A DNA stretch of 64,000 nt from Streptococcus sanguinis (GCF_026781265.1 NZ_JAKUVC010000004.1:124001-188000), one strand, 5' to 3'. Shown: positions 33,255-43,163, counted from the first letter of the stretch. Program-made: numbers and translations. The notes: generated by a model not told the origin, from the sequence alone.

Positions 33255-33271
33255 CTGGAGTTTGAAGTAAG
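33255..33271 (+). repeat. 17-bp direct repeat, right copy
   Basis: CTGGAGTTTGAAGTAAG, identical to 31983-31999. It lies 4 nt before the next start codon and carries the SDR-gene end out of its coding context. Confidence 0.9.
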
Positions 33272-33274
33272 TGA

Positions 33275-34033
33275 ATGAAGAATGCGAACAATGAAAAAGT
33301 TAAGAATCTTTTCCAATCCTGGACTAAAAATATGGTACTTTACGGTTTGGATGCTGGCCTAGGGCAGTACTTCATGAATGCGCCTGAGACATCCTGCCTT
33401 TACCAACTAGGAAATTTCATCTTTCCGGCTGGTCAGGTGGATCCGGATTTGTGGCAGGAATTTAGCAAAAAATATAGTTTAGCTGACAAGGTCATTATCT
33501 CCGAGGAGCGCAGTTGGCAAGAGTTTCTCGATAGTCAGAGTGAGCTGGAGCAGTTCACTCGCTATGCTTTTGCGGACAGGGCTTCCTTTGATACAGAGGC
33601 TTTGGAGAAATGGCAGAGCAGTCTACCTGCAAACTACCAATTTTGTCCGATTGATGAGGAGAGTTATGAGCGTTTGGCTGAGGAAGTCTGGTCTCAGGAT
33701 TTGCAGGGTGACTTTTCCGATTTTGACCATTTTCAAGCGGCGGGTGGCTTTGGCTTTTTGCTCTATTTAGGAGAGGAAATCATCGCTGCTGTATCAACGG
33801 GATTGGTCTATCATGGAGCCCTTGAGATTGAAATTGCTACCAAGCCAGCCTACCAAAGACAGGGCTTGGCCAAAATCTTGGGTGCCCAGATAATTTTAGA
33901 AGCTCAAAAACGCTCACTCTTTCCCCTCTGGGATGCGCACAATGAAGCTTCCAAGAAGGTCGCAGAAAGCTTGGGATATCAGTGCCTAGGAGCTTATCCG
34001 GCTTTTGAATGGAAAGGGACTTTTGACCAATGA
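33275..34033 (+). CDS. GNAT-family N-acetyltransferase
   Basis: A 252-residue protein with an uncharacterised N-terminal domain (about 1-125) and a C-terminal GNAT domain: motif A LEIEIATKPAYQRQGLAKIL and motif B AHNEASKKVAESLGYQC. The two-part layout resembles the zwittermicin/GNAT_acetyltran group. The start at 33275 has only a weak site; translation may depend on coupling to the upstream SDR gene, from which the AbiH cassette now separates it. Confidence 0.78.
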   Translation: MKNANNEKVKNLFQSWTKNMVLYGLDAGLGQYFMNAPETSCLYQLGNFIFPAGQVDPDLWQEFSKKYSLADKVIISEERSWQEFLDSQSELEQFTRYAFADRASFDTEALEKWQSSLPANYQFCPIDEESYERLAEEVWSQDLQGDFSDFDHFQAAGGFGFLLYLGEEIIAAVSTGLVYHGALEIEIATKPAYQRQGLAKILGAQIILEAQKRSLFPLWDAHNEASKKVAESLGYQCLGAYPAFEWKGTFDQ

Positions 34034-34377
34034 AGAAAAACCAAACCTATTTCTTAAAAGACATTATTGAGGCTGTGAAATCAGAAGAGCTAGATGATGA
34101 TTTCTGTTTGTATGCTAAGGAAAATGGAGAACTGAATTTTCAGGACAGCTACTTGCTTGCTGATTATCCTCAAGTGGCGGATAATAGGGATGTTTACCCT
34201 AGACAGGTAAGGGAGCAAGAGCTGGAGCTGATTTATTACGGTGAAGATTTTGCGGATGTTCTCTTGTCGGTCATGGAGCAGAAAGCAGAAGCGACTGATC
34301 AAGAGTATTTACAGGCTCTGCTTTACTATTATGAGCATGATGACTTTAGGGATTTTGATAAAGATACAGTTTTGTAG
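34030..34377 (+). CDS. Conserved hypothetical protein
   Basis: A 115-residue acidic soluble protein (many Asp and Glu) beginning KKNQTYFLKDIIEAVKSEEL. It overlaps the acetyltransferase stop by 4 nt (ATGA), so translation is coupled. I do not recognise the family. Related short acidic proteins in streptococci also occur beside acetyltransferases and immunity genes. Confidence 0.6.
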   Translation: MKKNQTYFLKDIIEAVKSEELDDDFCLYAKENGELNFQDSYLLADYPQVADNRDVYPRQVREQELELIYYGEDFADVLLSVMEQKAEATDQEYLQALLYYYEHDDFRDFDKDTVL

Positions 34378-34426
34378 GAAGATGTTTATAAACAATAATT
34401 TTCACTTTAGAAAGACAGGAGAAATG

Positions 34427-34876
34427 ATGACCCCAAAAGAAATGTGGCTGGCATACAAGAAAATCAATCCAGAGATTGGCGATGAGATTGACGCCTGGGC
34501 CTTCGGTTCCTTGGCAGATGAGCTTGCCGACTTAGTGCTTCGTGGTGAAAAGACAGCGACAGCTTCGGCCTATGAGCTCTATAAGCTTGAAAATGAGCCC
34601 TTGCCGCAGGCAGGAAGCTTTGATGTCATTTTAGACAGTCAGGATAGGGCAGTCTGTATAATTGAAATCACCAAAGTCTCTGTGCTGCCTTTTAATGAGG
34701 TTTCAGCCGAACACGCCTTTAAGGAAGGAGAAGGAGACAAATCCTTGGCCTACTGGCAACAAGTCCATCAGGCATTTTTCACAGAGTGTCTGGCAGGAGC
34801 CGGTTTGGAATTTTCCCAAGAAACGGGTGTCGTCCTAGAAGAATTTCGCAAGGTCTATCCGCTGGATCAAGCTTAA
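34427..34876 (+). CDS. ASCH-domain protein
   Basis: A 149-residue protein with the ASCH fold, a PUA-like nucleic-acid or modified-nucleoside binding domain. Typical segments are AWAFGSLADELADLVLRGEKTAT, with the Gly-Glu-Lys-Thr core, FDVILDSQDRAVCIIEITKV and the closing AEHAFKEGEGDKSLAYW. The start at 34427 sits 5 nt from AGGAG; an adjacent ATG at 34424 is too close to it. Some members are pyrophosphatases or amidohydrolases on modified cytidines; the role here is not known. Confidence 0.78.
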   Translation: MTPKEMWLAYKKINPEIGDEIDAWAFGSLADELADLVLRGEKTATASAYELYKLENEPLPQAGSFDVILDSQDRAVCIIEITKVSVLPFNEVSAEHAFKEGEGDKSLAYWQQVHQAFFTECLAGAGLEFSQETGVVLEEFRKVYPLDQA

Positions 34877-34970
34877 GTCTATTTTTGAATAGGCTTTTTG
34901 TTTATTCTTGATAAATCGAAGCAAAAGTGTTACTATTAGGTATACAAAGAAATCTTGATTTGGAGGAGAA

Positions 34971-35597
34971 ATGGACAAATTAATTTTAGGATTACTCATG
35001 ATAAAGCATTTTACAGTTTATGAAATTCGTCAGGTGATGCGGCAAAATTTCAGCTCTATGTGCAGCGACAGTCTAGGCAGTATCCAAGCAGCCTTAAAAA
35101 AACTGTCCCAGCAAGGAGCAGTGACTTATTCGGAGTACGTAGAAAAAGGAAAAATGAAGAAGGAATATGCCATTACAGCTTCGGGACGAATCTTGTTTTT
35201 GGAGTGGCTTAAAACGCCTATCGACATGAGCAAGAACAAGAATATGGACTTGGGGAAATTCCTTTTTATGGGTTATCTGCCCAAGAAAGAGCAGCTTCAG
35301 ATGCTGGATTTGACCATTGAGGGACTGGAAGTTGAAGTCCAAGAGTTTGAAGCTGTCAAAGACGCGATTCGTTTTACGGAGGAACAAGAAAAGGTAAAGG
35401 CCTATCTAGAGCAGAACAGCCACCTGGCTACAGAGCTGATAGAAACCAGTCAGGCGGCTGATTTAGCTGAAAGTATTTCCCAGATTGGCTATTTTGAGAT
35501 GAAGACGCTCGAATTTGGGATTGATTCGGCCCGCTTTCAGTTGGACTGGTTTATCAAGCTTCGCCAGCAGTTGGCTGAAAATGAGAAAGAGTGCTGA
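34971..35597 (+). CDS. PadR-family transcriptional regulator
   Basis: A 208-residue regulator. The N-terminal winged helix (about 1-85) has LILGLLMIKHFTVYEIRQ, SDSLGSIQAALKKLSQQGAV and KGKMKKEYAITASGRILF, the PadR pattern. The C-terminal helices form the dimerisation arm. The site TGGAGGAG precedes the start. The gene it probably controlled, an acetyltransferase overlapping its 3' end, is decayed. Confidence 0.82.
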   Translation: MDKLILGLLMIKHFTVYEIRQVMRQNFSSMCSDSLGSIQAALKKLSQQGAVTYSEYVEKGKMKKEYAITASGRILFLEWLKTPIDMSKNKNMDLGKFLFMGYLPKKEQLQMLDLTIEGLEVEVQEFEAVKDAIRFTEEQEKVKAYLEQNSHLATELIETSQAADLAESISQIGYFEMKTLEFGIDSARFQLDWFIKLRQQLAENEKEC

Positions 35598-35783
35598 GAT
35601 ACTAAGTATTCGAAAAGCAGTGGATACTTGCCTTGTTGATACATTTGGCAATGACTTTGAGAGCTTGAAAAACCAATTAGCATTTCTTCCGCTACAGGAT
35701 ATATTGAGTATGTACTTGTGGATGCGGCTTATCGGGACCAAGGGATTGTCAGTCAGCTTCTGACAAAGGATTTAAAGAACTAA
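35581..35783 (+). pseudogene. Decayed GNAT acetyltransferase fragment
   Basis: A frame from the ATG at 35581 (overlapping the padR end) reads SIRKAVDTCLVDTFGNDFES and KNQLAFLP; at about 35690 the sense continues in the next frame as ATGYIEYVLVDAAYRDQGIV and SQLLTKDL, an acetyl-CoA binding motif, stopping at 35783. Both a frameshift and the loss of the C-terminal half are evident. Confidence 0.65.
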
Positions 35784-35924
35784 TCTGGATGGAACAATTG
35801 GCCGATAAAGAAGAAAATCTTAATTGGAAGACAGAAAGTGATTAAAGCCTGTAATCTATATAAATCCATAAGGCCAAAGAAACTAATTTTTTACGAGTCT
35901 TCAAAAATCGTTTCTGAAAAAAGA

Positions 35925-35953
35925 TTGAAAATAGGTCTAAAAAAGCTTATAAT
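35925..35953 (+). promoter_or_regulatory. Sigma-A promoter
   Basis: TTGAAA, 17 nt, TATAAT. It lies 42 nt upstream of the start of the following gene. The region 35784-35924 between the acetyltransferase remnant and this promoter shows no further gene. Confidence 0.8.
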
Positions 35954-35994
35954 ATAAGCTATAAAACGACAGAAGGATTCTAGGAGGATTGATT

Positions 35995-36789
35995 TTGAAG
36001 AAGGTTCATTTTTTTATCATTTACGGCTGTGTCTGCTTTGTACTGATTGGCGGAACCTTTCTTTATACCTACTTTAAACCTGGAGGAATCGCAGAAGCTC
36101 TTGAATCCCGCTTTAAGCTGTCGGCTGTAGTGGATGCATCCTTGAAAAAATTCGACCATGATAGTTTCTACATGGATCGGCTGTCTGAGTCGACCTATCT
36201 AGAAGGCTACAAAAAAAGAAAAGCTGAGACCGTTAAACAGCTGACTGTTTCAGATTCACCTTATTTAGCCAAGCTTTACGAAACCTATGATGATCAAGAA
36301 CTGACCCATTATTTCAGCGAAGATCGGATGTACCTGGAAGAAAAGGATGGATTTGAGACCATTGATGATACCGACTCACGGAAACATATAAATGGCTATT
36401 CGGGCATGTCCTCCTTTAAGGCTTTGCTGCAGGTCATGGTAGATAATGAGTCAGAACTAACTAAGAAAAAAGTTGAAGGCGGCTATGAGTTTTCGGTGAC
36501 AGCAGAAGGTGATTTGGCCTATGACCTTATCGATGCCTTCTACTATGCTTATAATGATGAGCATTATGATACGACCATCGACATTGAGAAGTGTAAGGTT
36601 GCCTTTGTGGTTGACCCTAAGACTCGGACCATCCGCTCTATTGATATGACTATGGATTTGGACGAAGATACAGCTTTAGATGGAGAATTGATTTACTTCA
36701 AGCAGCGGGCTGTCTTCAAGGACTATGGCAAGGCAAAAGTTCATCTTCCAAAGAAAATCAAAGAAAAAGAAGCAAAATCAGCTGTTTAA
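35995..36789 (+). CDS. Membrane-anchored extracellular protein, unknown function
   Basis: A 264-residue protein with an N-terminal membrane segment (IIYGCVCFVLIGGTFLYTYF) and a large acidic extracellular domain with mixed strands (YEFSVTAEGDLAYDLIDAFY, IDMTMDLDEDTALDGELIYF). It resembles the beta-rich DUF6612/LolA-like proteins of streptococci but I cannot assign it. The start is taken as TTG at 35995, 7 nt after TAGGAGG; another TTG is two codons earlier. Confidence 0.65.
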   Translation: MKKVHFFIIYGCVCFVLIGGTFLYTYFKPGGIAEALESRFKLSAVVDASLKKFDHDSFYMDRLSESTYLEGYKKRKAETVKQLTVSDSPYLAKLYETYDDQELTHYFSEDRMYLEEKDGFETIDDTDSRKHINGYSGMSSFKALLQVMVDNESELTKKKVEGGYEFSVTAEGDLAYDLIDAFYYAYNDEHYDTTIDIEKCKVAFVVDPKTRTIRSIDMTMDLDEDTALDGELIYFKQRAVFKDYGKAKVHLPKKIKEKEAKSAV

Positions 36790-36803
36790 TGGCTGATTTT
36801 TTT
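36776..36803 (+). terminator. Rho-independent terminator
   Basis: AAATCAGC pairs with GCTGATTT across an 8-nt loop that contains the stop codon, followed by T4-G-T2. Confidence 0.8.
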
Positions 36804-36897
36804 GTTGCAGATTTTTAAGGGGATGGCTTGATTTTAAATTTTTAAAAATTACCTTTTAGTGATATAATAAAGGTGATATCCTACAGAAAAGAGATAA

Positions 36898-38280
<1,383 letters not shown>

Positions 38281-38288
38281 GTTTAATC

Positions 38289-38831
38289 ATGGAATTTGAA
38301 GAAAAAACCGTCCAACGGACGGAGATTTATCAGGGCCCGATTTTTAAAGTGGTTCAGGACCAGGTAGAGCTGCCAGATGGCAAAGGCCAAGCTCAACGGG
38401 ATTTGATTTTTCATAATGGGGCGGTGGCTGTAATTGCTATCACTCCGGAAAATAAGATGATTTTAGTCAAGCAGTACCGCAAGGCCATTGAAGCGACTTC
38501 TTACGAGATTCCAGCTGGCAAGCTTGAGCTAGGAGAGAATGCAGATCCCCAAACGGCTGCCCTCCGAGAATTAGAAGAAGAGACAGGCTACACTGGACAG
38601 CTGGAGTTGGTCTATGATTTCTACTCTGCTATCGGTTTTTGCAATGAGAAAATCAAGCTCTACAGCGCCTGTCATTTGACAAAGGTCGAAAACCCTCGTC
38701 CCCAAGACGAGGATGAAACATTGGAACTTTTTGAAGTCAGTCTGGAGGAGGCACATCAGTTGCTGCAAAACGGTGATATCTGTGATGCCAAGACCATCAT
38801 GGCCCTTCAGTACTGGGAACAAAAAATCTGA
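38289..38831 (+). CDS. nudF: NUDIX hydrolase, ADP-ribose pyrophosphatase type
   Basis: A 180-residue hydrolase with the complete Nudix box GKLELGENADPQTAALRELE followed by EETGY (GX5EX7REUXEEXGU). The N-terminal part (RTEIYQGPIFKVVQDQVELP) and Pro about 15 residues after the box region fit the ADP-ribose pyrophosphatase subgroup. It is 9 nt after glmU and 20 nt before macP. It removes ADP-ribose, producing AMP and ribose-5-phosphate. Confidence 0.88.
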   Translation: MEFEEKTVQRTEIYQGPIFKVVQDQVELPDGKGQAQRDLIFHNGAVAVIAITPENKMILVKQYRKAIEATSYEIPAGKLELGENADPQTAALRELEEETGYTGQLELVYDFYSAIGFCNEKIKLYSACHLTKVENPRPQDEDETLELFEVSLEEAHQLLQNGDICDAKTIMALQYWEQKI

Positions 38832-38851
38832 ATAAATAGGAACGTAGATCA

Positions 38852-39274
38852 ATGGGAAAAGCTTTATTAACAGATGAAATCATTGAGCGGGCTAACCGCG
38901 GTGAGGATATTTCGGGGCAGCCTCTCATGGATGACGAGGAAACCAAGATTCTTTCAACTGGCAGAAGCTCCTTTAGCTCGCAGCAGTCTAGCTTACAGGA
39001 TACTCAATTTGGTTATCAAAGCCCTCAAAACCGCTTTGGTTATGAAGAAGCTCGGTCTCAGCAGAATCAGAGTCGTTTTGGTTATCAGACTGCTCAAAAC
39101 CAAGAGGAGTTTACGGATGAGACTTTGCACATTGAGGTAGATCCGACCGTGACTAAGAGCCGTCGGATTGAAAACCAGAAGCGGAGCCTCTTTCAAGCCA
39201 AACTCAATAAGATTCTCCTTTGGGTAGTTATCCTACTGATTGGTTTGATTGCTGCTATTATTTGGTGGCCTTAA
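38852..39274 (+). CDS. macP: MacP-like cofactor of a class A penicillin-binding protein
   Basis: A 140-residue protein with a cytoplasmic N-terminus ([20 protein letters not shown]), a DEETKI segment whose Thr matches the kinase target of pneumococcal MacP, and a single C-terminal membrane helix ([19 protein letters not shown]). MacP activates PBP2a in Streptococcus pneumoniae and sits in the same glmU-nudF-macP-mtnN order. This copy is longer than the pneumococcal one because of three FGYQ/FGYE repeats with Gln-rich spacers (about 50-90). Confidence 0.82.
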   Translation: MGKALLTDEIIERANRGEDISGQPLMDDEETKILSTGRSSFSSQQSSLQDTQFGYQSPQNRFGYEEARSQQNQSRFGYQTAQNQEEFTDETLHIEVDPTVTKSRRIENQKRSLFQAKLNKILLWVVILLIGLIAAIIWWP

Positions 39275-39350
39275 AAACCTGCTTGATTGCACTTAAAAGG
39301 AAGCCTAGTCTGTCTAAGCTTCTTTTTCATCAGATGATTTGAGGTATTAT

Positions 39351-40043
39351 ATGAAAATTGGAATTATCGCAGCCATGCCTGAAGAGTTGAAGATTCTGCT
39401 GGAGCATTTAGAAAATCCGCAGAAGCACCTGCGTTTGGGTCATGTCTATCATACGGGCTCTATTGGCTACCATGAAGTGGTGTTGGTCGAAAGCGGGATT
39501 GGAAAGGTTATGTCCGCTATGAGTGTGGCTGTTTTGGTCAATGACTTTAAGGTTACAGCTGTGATTAACACAGGCTCAGCTGGAGCAGTGGCAGAAGGTC
39601 TGGCTATCGGCGATGTGGTGGTCGCAGATCGTCTGGTCTACCATGATGTGGACGTGACGGCCTTTGGCTATGACTACGGTCAGATGGCACGGCAGCCGCT
39701 TTATTTTGAAGCTAGTCGCTATCTGGTTGCTGAGATGAAGAAAATTTTGGAAAAAACCCATCAAAATGCAAGAGTAGGTTTGATTGCGACAGGTGACAGC
39801 TTTGTTGCTGGTCAAGACAAGATTGACCGCATCAAGGAACATTTCCCAGATGTCCTGGCTGTTGAGATGGAAGGCGCAGCTATTGCTCAAGCTACACATT
39901 CGATTGGCCTGCCTTTTATGGTTATTCGCGCCATGAGCGACACAGCTAGCCATAATGCTAATGTCACTTTTGATGAATTCATTCTTGAAGCTGGTAAACG
40001 CTCTGCAGAAACTCTGATTCAGTTTCTGAAAGAGTTGGTTTAA
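39351..40043 (+). CDS. mtnN: 5'-methylthioadenosine/S-adenosylhomocysteine nucleosidase
   Basis: A 230-residue nucleosidase (Pfs) that recycles S-adenosylhomocysteine and methylthioadenosine and feeds LuxS. The motifs GIIAAMPEELKIL, SGIGKVMSAM, NTGSAGAV, the purine-binding FVAGQDKIDRI, and AVEMEGAAIAQ with the catalytic Glu, and the catalytic Asp in RAMSDTASH are all present. The start at 39351 has GAGGT. Confidence 0.95.
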   Translation: MKIGIIAAMPEELKILLEHLENPQKHLRLGHVYHTGSIGYHEVVLVESGIGKVMSAMSVAVLVNDFKVTAVINTGSAGAVAEGLAIGDVVVADRLVYHDVDVTAFGYDYGQMARQPLYFEASRYLVAEMKKILEKTHQNARVGLIATGDSFVAGQDKIDRIKEHFPDVLAVEMEGAAIAQATHSIGLPFMVIRAMSDTASHNANVTFDEFILEAGKRSAETLIQFLKELV

Positions 40044-40056
40044 AGGGGGAGATAGT

Positions 40057-40365
40057 ATGTACAAAGAGTCTTATTTTGATGGTGGTCTCTTTTCTTACAT
40101 CGGTCATGTGATTTTAGCTACCTTGATTACCGTTTTTACACTGGGAATTTGTGCACCTTGGGGCATGTGTATTCTGTATAATTGGAAGATAAAACATACA
40201 GTTATTGACGGGCACCGTCTTTACTTTGATGGTACTGCCATGCAGCTGTTTGGAAATTGGATTAAGTGGTGGCTCCTGACCATTGTTACCTTTGGTATTT
40301 ATGGCTTTTGGCTGAAAATCAAGCTAATTCAGTGGATTACCAAGCATACACATCATGCGAATTGA
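40057..40365 (+). CDS. DUF898-like small membrane protein
   Basis: A 102-residue protein with two membrane segments, each followed by an amphipathic repeat: the pattern YFDGG-LFSYIGHVILATLIT then YFDGTAMQLFGNWIKWWLL is an internal duplication. This YFDG-type repeat recalls DUF898 proteins. The site AAGGGGGAG is strong. It follows mtnN by 13 nt and precedes a terminator, so it is probably cotranscribed with it. Confidence 0.7.
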   Translation: MYKESYFDGGLFSYIGHVILATLITVFTLGICAPWGMCILYNWKIKHTVIDGHRLYFDGTAMQLFGNWIKWWLLTIVTFGIYGFWLKIKLIQWITKHTHHAN

Positions 40366-40373
40366 GAACAAGC

Positions 40374-40400
40374 AAGCGAGGCCTAAGTGGCTCGCTTTTC
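40374..40400 (+). terminator. Rho-independent terminator
   Basis: AAGCGAGGCC pairs with GGCTCGCTT (one bulge) over a 5-nt loop, followed by TTC-ATTTTC. Confidence 0.75.
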
Positions 40401-40413
40401 ATTTTCTTCTGTC

Positions 40414-40443
40414 TTGCCAAAAAATCCCTTTTGATGGTATAAT
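40414..40443 (+). promoter_or_regulatory. Sigma-A promoter of the ABC-F gene
   Basis: TTGCCA, 18 nt, TATAAT. The gene starts 34 nt downstream. Confidence 0.8.
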
Positions 40444-40476
40444 CAAGGAACTGCAATCAATGATAGAGGAGAAAAA

Positions 40477-42018
40477 ATGAGTATCTTAGAAGTAAAAAAT
40501 CTCAGCCACGGTTTCGGAGACCGGGCTATTTTTGAGGATGTATCCTTCCGCCTCCTTAAGGGTGAGCATATCGGCCTAGTCGGTGCCAATGGTGAGGGAA
40601 AGTCAACCTTTATGAGCATTGTGACGGGTAAAATGCTACCAGACGAAGGTAAGGTCGAGTGGTCCAAGTATGTGACGGCTGGCTATCTGGACCAGCATGC
40701 TGTATTGGAGCAAGGCCAGTCTGTCCGCGATGTTTTGCGCACAGCCTTTGACGAGCTTTTCAAGACCGAGACCCGTATCAATGAAATCTATATGAGCATG
40801 GCTGAGGAAGGAGCCGATGTTGATGCCCTGATGGAAGAAGTGGGGGAGCTGCAGGACCGCTTGGAGAGCCGGGATTTCTATACTCTGGACGCCAAGATTG
40901 ACGAGGTCGCACGAGCTCTAGGCGTCATGGACTACGGTATGGAAAGCGATGTAACGGAGCTATCTGGTGGGCAGCGGACCAAGGTTCTCTTGGCTAAGCT
41001 GCTTCTGGAAAAACCGGATATCCTGCTCTTGGACGAGCCAACCAACTATCTGGATGCGGAGCATATTGACTGGCTCAAGCGTTATCTACAGAACTATGAA
41101 AATGCCTTTGTTCTAATCTCGCATGATATTCCTTTCCTGAATGACGTCATCAATATCGTCTACCATGTGGAAAATCAGCACTTGACCCGCTATTCTGGCG
41201 ACTACTATCAGTTCCAGGAAGTCTATGAGATGAAAAAATCTCAGCTGGAAGCGGCCTATGAGCGCCAGCAGAAGGAAATTGCGAACCTCAAGGATTTTGT
41301 GGCTCGCAATAAAGCCCGCGTGGCAACTCGAAATATGGCTATGTCCCGCCAGAAAAAGCTGGATAAGATGGACATTATTGAGCTGCAAAGTGAGAAGCCT
41401 AAGCCTTCCTTTGATTTCAAGCCTGCCCGTACACCTGGCCGTTTTATCTTTCAGGCTGAGGATTTGCAGATTGGTTACGATCGTCCTTTGACCCAGCCAC
41501 TTAACCTGACCTTTGAACGTAATCAGAAGGTGGCGATCATCGGGGCAAATGGAATTGGAAAAACGACCTTGCTCAAGAGTTTGCTGGGGATTATCCCGCC
41601 TATTGCAGGTCAAGTTGAGCGTGGGGACTATCTAGAGCTGGGCTATTTCGAGCAGGAAGTAGAGGGCGGCAATCGTCAGACACCGCTGGAAGCAGTCTGG
41701 AACGCCTTTCCGGCTCTTAACCAAGCAGAAGTCCGAGCGGCTCTGGCCAGATGTGGCCTGACTTCCAAGCACATCGAGAGCCAGATCCAGGTCCTTTCAG
41801 GTGGGGAGCAGGCCAAGGTTCGTCTTTGCCTCCTCATGAACCGAGAAAATAATGTTCTAGTGCTGGACGAGCCGACCAACCACCTGGATGTAGATGCCAA
41901 GGAGGAGCTTAAGCGAGCTCTGAAAGAATACAAGGGCAGCATCCTTATGGTCTGCCATGAGCCTGATTTCTATGAAGGCTGGATGGACCAGATCTGGGAT
42001 TTTAACCACTTGACTTGA
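40477..42018 (+). CDS. ABC-F family ATPase (YkpA/YbiT type)
   Basis: A 513-residue protein with two ABC domains and no membrane part. Domain 1 has Walker A GANGEGKST, signature LSGGQRTK and LLLDEPTNYLD; domain 2 has GANGIGKTT, LSGGEQAK and LVLDEPTNHLD. The inter-domain linker (about 245-320) is the charged helical pair that enters the ribosomal E site in ABC-F proteins. It acts on translating ribosomes; the exact job of the YkpA/YbiT subgroup is not settled. Confidence 0.9.
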   Translation: MSILEVKNLSHGFGDRAIFEDVSFRLLKGEHIGLVGANGEGKSTFMSIVTGKMLPDEGKVEWSKYVTAGYLDQHAVLEQGQSVRDVLRTAFDELFKTETRINEIYMSMAEEGADVDALMEEVGELQDRLESRDFYTLDAKIDEVARALGVMDYGMESDVTELSGGQRTKVLLAKLLLEKPDILLLDEPTNYLDAEHIDWLKRYLQNYENAFVLISHDIPFLNDVINIVYHVENQHLTRYSGDYYQFQEVYEMKKSQLEAAYERQQKEIANLKDFVARNKARVATRNMAMSRQKKLDKMDIIELQSEKPKPSFDFKPARTPGRFIFQAEDLQIGYDRPLTQPLNLTFERNQKVAIIGANGIGKTTLLKSLLGIIPPIAGQVERGDYLELGYFEQEVEGGNRQTPLEAVWNAFPALNQAEVRAALARCGLTSKHIESQIQVLSGGEQAKVRLCLLMNRENNVLVLDEPTNHLDVDAKEELKRALKEYKGSILMVCHEPDFYEGWMDQIWDFNHLT

Positions 42019-42035
42019 TAAAATTAAATAAAGGA

Positions 42036-42066
42036 AAAGAGACGGTTCATTGAGAATCGTCTCTTT
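42036..42066. terminator. Bidirectional terminator
   Basis: AAAGAGACG pairs with CGTCTCTTT; the inner GTTC/GAAT pairs partly. It serves the convergent ABC-F gene and the minus-strand zinc-ribbon gene. Confidence 0.8.
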
Positions 42067-42072
42067 CTGATA

Positions 42073-42309
42073 CTAATAATTCAAAAACTGCTCGATTTCC
42101 TGCTTCTCAATCTGTTTACCATGCTGACAGACAGGGCAGGTGAGGTAATGTTTTCTACCGTAAGGAAAGGTAGGAATCCAATAGAGTGTAAACTTTCGTC
42201 CGGTTTCAATAATGTCCCAAGGTGCGACGTTGTGGCAGTTGGCACACTCGATATTGCTTTGGGTCTGTCCTACGTTTTTCTGATAACCTTTATATCCCCA
42301 GATAATCAT
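42073..42309 (-). CDS. Zinc-ribbon protein
   Basis: A 78-residue protein with two CxxC pairs (ECANCHN and TCPVCQH) separated by about 38 residues, a zinc-ribbon arrangement, with IPTFPYGRKHYLTC between them. This is the small zinc-ribbon family common next to housekeeping genes in Firmicutes. The start has GGAGAGAAA upstream. Its 5' end lies 35 nt from the slrA stop codon, so it is probably the second gene of that operon. Confidence 0.75.
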   Translation of the reverse strand: MIIWGYKGYQKNVGQTQSNIECANCHNVAPWDIIETGRKFTLYWIPTFPYGRKHYLTCPVCQHGKQIEKQEIEQFLNY

Positions 42310-42344
42310 ATTGGTTTCTCTCCTTTATTGGTTGGGCACTCAGC

Positions 42345-43163
42345 TTATTTACTGAAGTCATAGTCCTTGATAATCTCGATTTTTTCAATCTTGATATCTT
42401 TTTTAGGCTTGTCATTGTCGTCTGTTTCTGCGGCAGCGATTTTGTCCACCACATCCATCCCTTCCAGCACTTGGCCAAATACGGTGTAAGCTCCGCCATC
42501 TAAAGTAGGATTTCCACCTTTTTTATAGGCTTCGATGATTTTGGCTGGGAAGGAATCCGTAGACATTTGGCTAGTCAAATCTTTCTTGCTTTGGTTGATG
42601 AAGAACTGACTGCCATTGGTATCAGGGCCTGCATTGGCCATGGATAGGGCGCCTCGGATATTATAGAGATATGGAGAATACTCATTTTTAAAGCCGTTTC
42701 CAGAGTCTTTAGACTTGTCTTTGCCCTTCCAGATAGACTCGCCTCCAGTGCCGTTGCCTTTAGGATCTCCGGTCTGAATCATAAATTCATTGATAACACG
42801 GTGGAATATAATGCCGTCATAGTAGCCTTCCTTGGCATGGGTCAGGAAGTTTTCAACGGCCAGTGGGGCTTGTTTTGGAAAGAGCTTGATGCGGATATCG
42901 CCTTCAGTCGTTACCAACTTGACTTCCGCTTCATCCTCTGCAACTTCTGTAGATAGCTGCGGGAAGTTGGCATTTTCGTTGGTCATGGCATCCTTGAATT
43001 GCTCACGGAGTTTGCTGGTTTCCTCTGAATCAGAGCTAGAGCTCACTAGAGAGGAACTGCTGGATGAGTTGGAGGAGCTAGTAGTCTCCTCTTCTTTGTC
43101 TTTACCAGAGCAGCCAGCCAAGACAAGTCCTGATAAGAGGCCGATAAGAAGAATTTTTTTCAT
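42345..43163 (-). CDS. slrA: Lipoprotein peptidyl-prolyl isomerase, cyclophilin type (SlrA-like)
   Basis: A 272-residue lipoprotein. The signal peptide ends in lipobox LAGC (Cys about residue 18), then a Ser-rich spacer and a cyclophilin domain: GIIFHRVINEFMIQTGDP, SMANAGPDTNGSQFFIN and YTVFGQVLEGMDVVDKI. It matches the streptococcal lipoprotein rotamase SlrA, which helps fold or activate surface proteins in S. pneumoniae. An AAAGG site precedes the start at 43163; the open frame begins six codons earlier without a site. Confidence 0.9.
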   Translation of the reverse strand: MKKILLIGLLSGLVLAGCSGKDKEEETTSSSNSSSSSSLVSSSSDSEETSKLREQFKDAMTNENANFPQLSTEVAEDEAEVKLVTTEGDIRIKLFPKQAPLAVENFLTHAKEGYYDGIIFHRVINEFMIQTGDPKGNGTGGESIWKGKDKSKDSGNGFKNEYSPYLYNIRGALSMANAGPDTNGSQFFINQSKKDLTSQMSTDSFPAKIIEAYKKGGNPTLDGGAYTVFGQVLEGMDVVDKIAAAETDDNDKPKKDIKIEKIEIIKDYDFSK

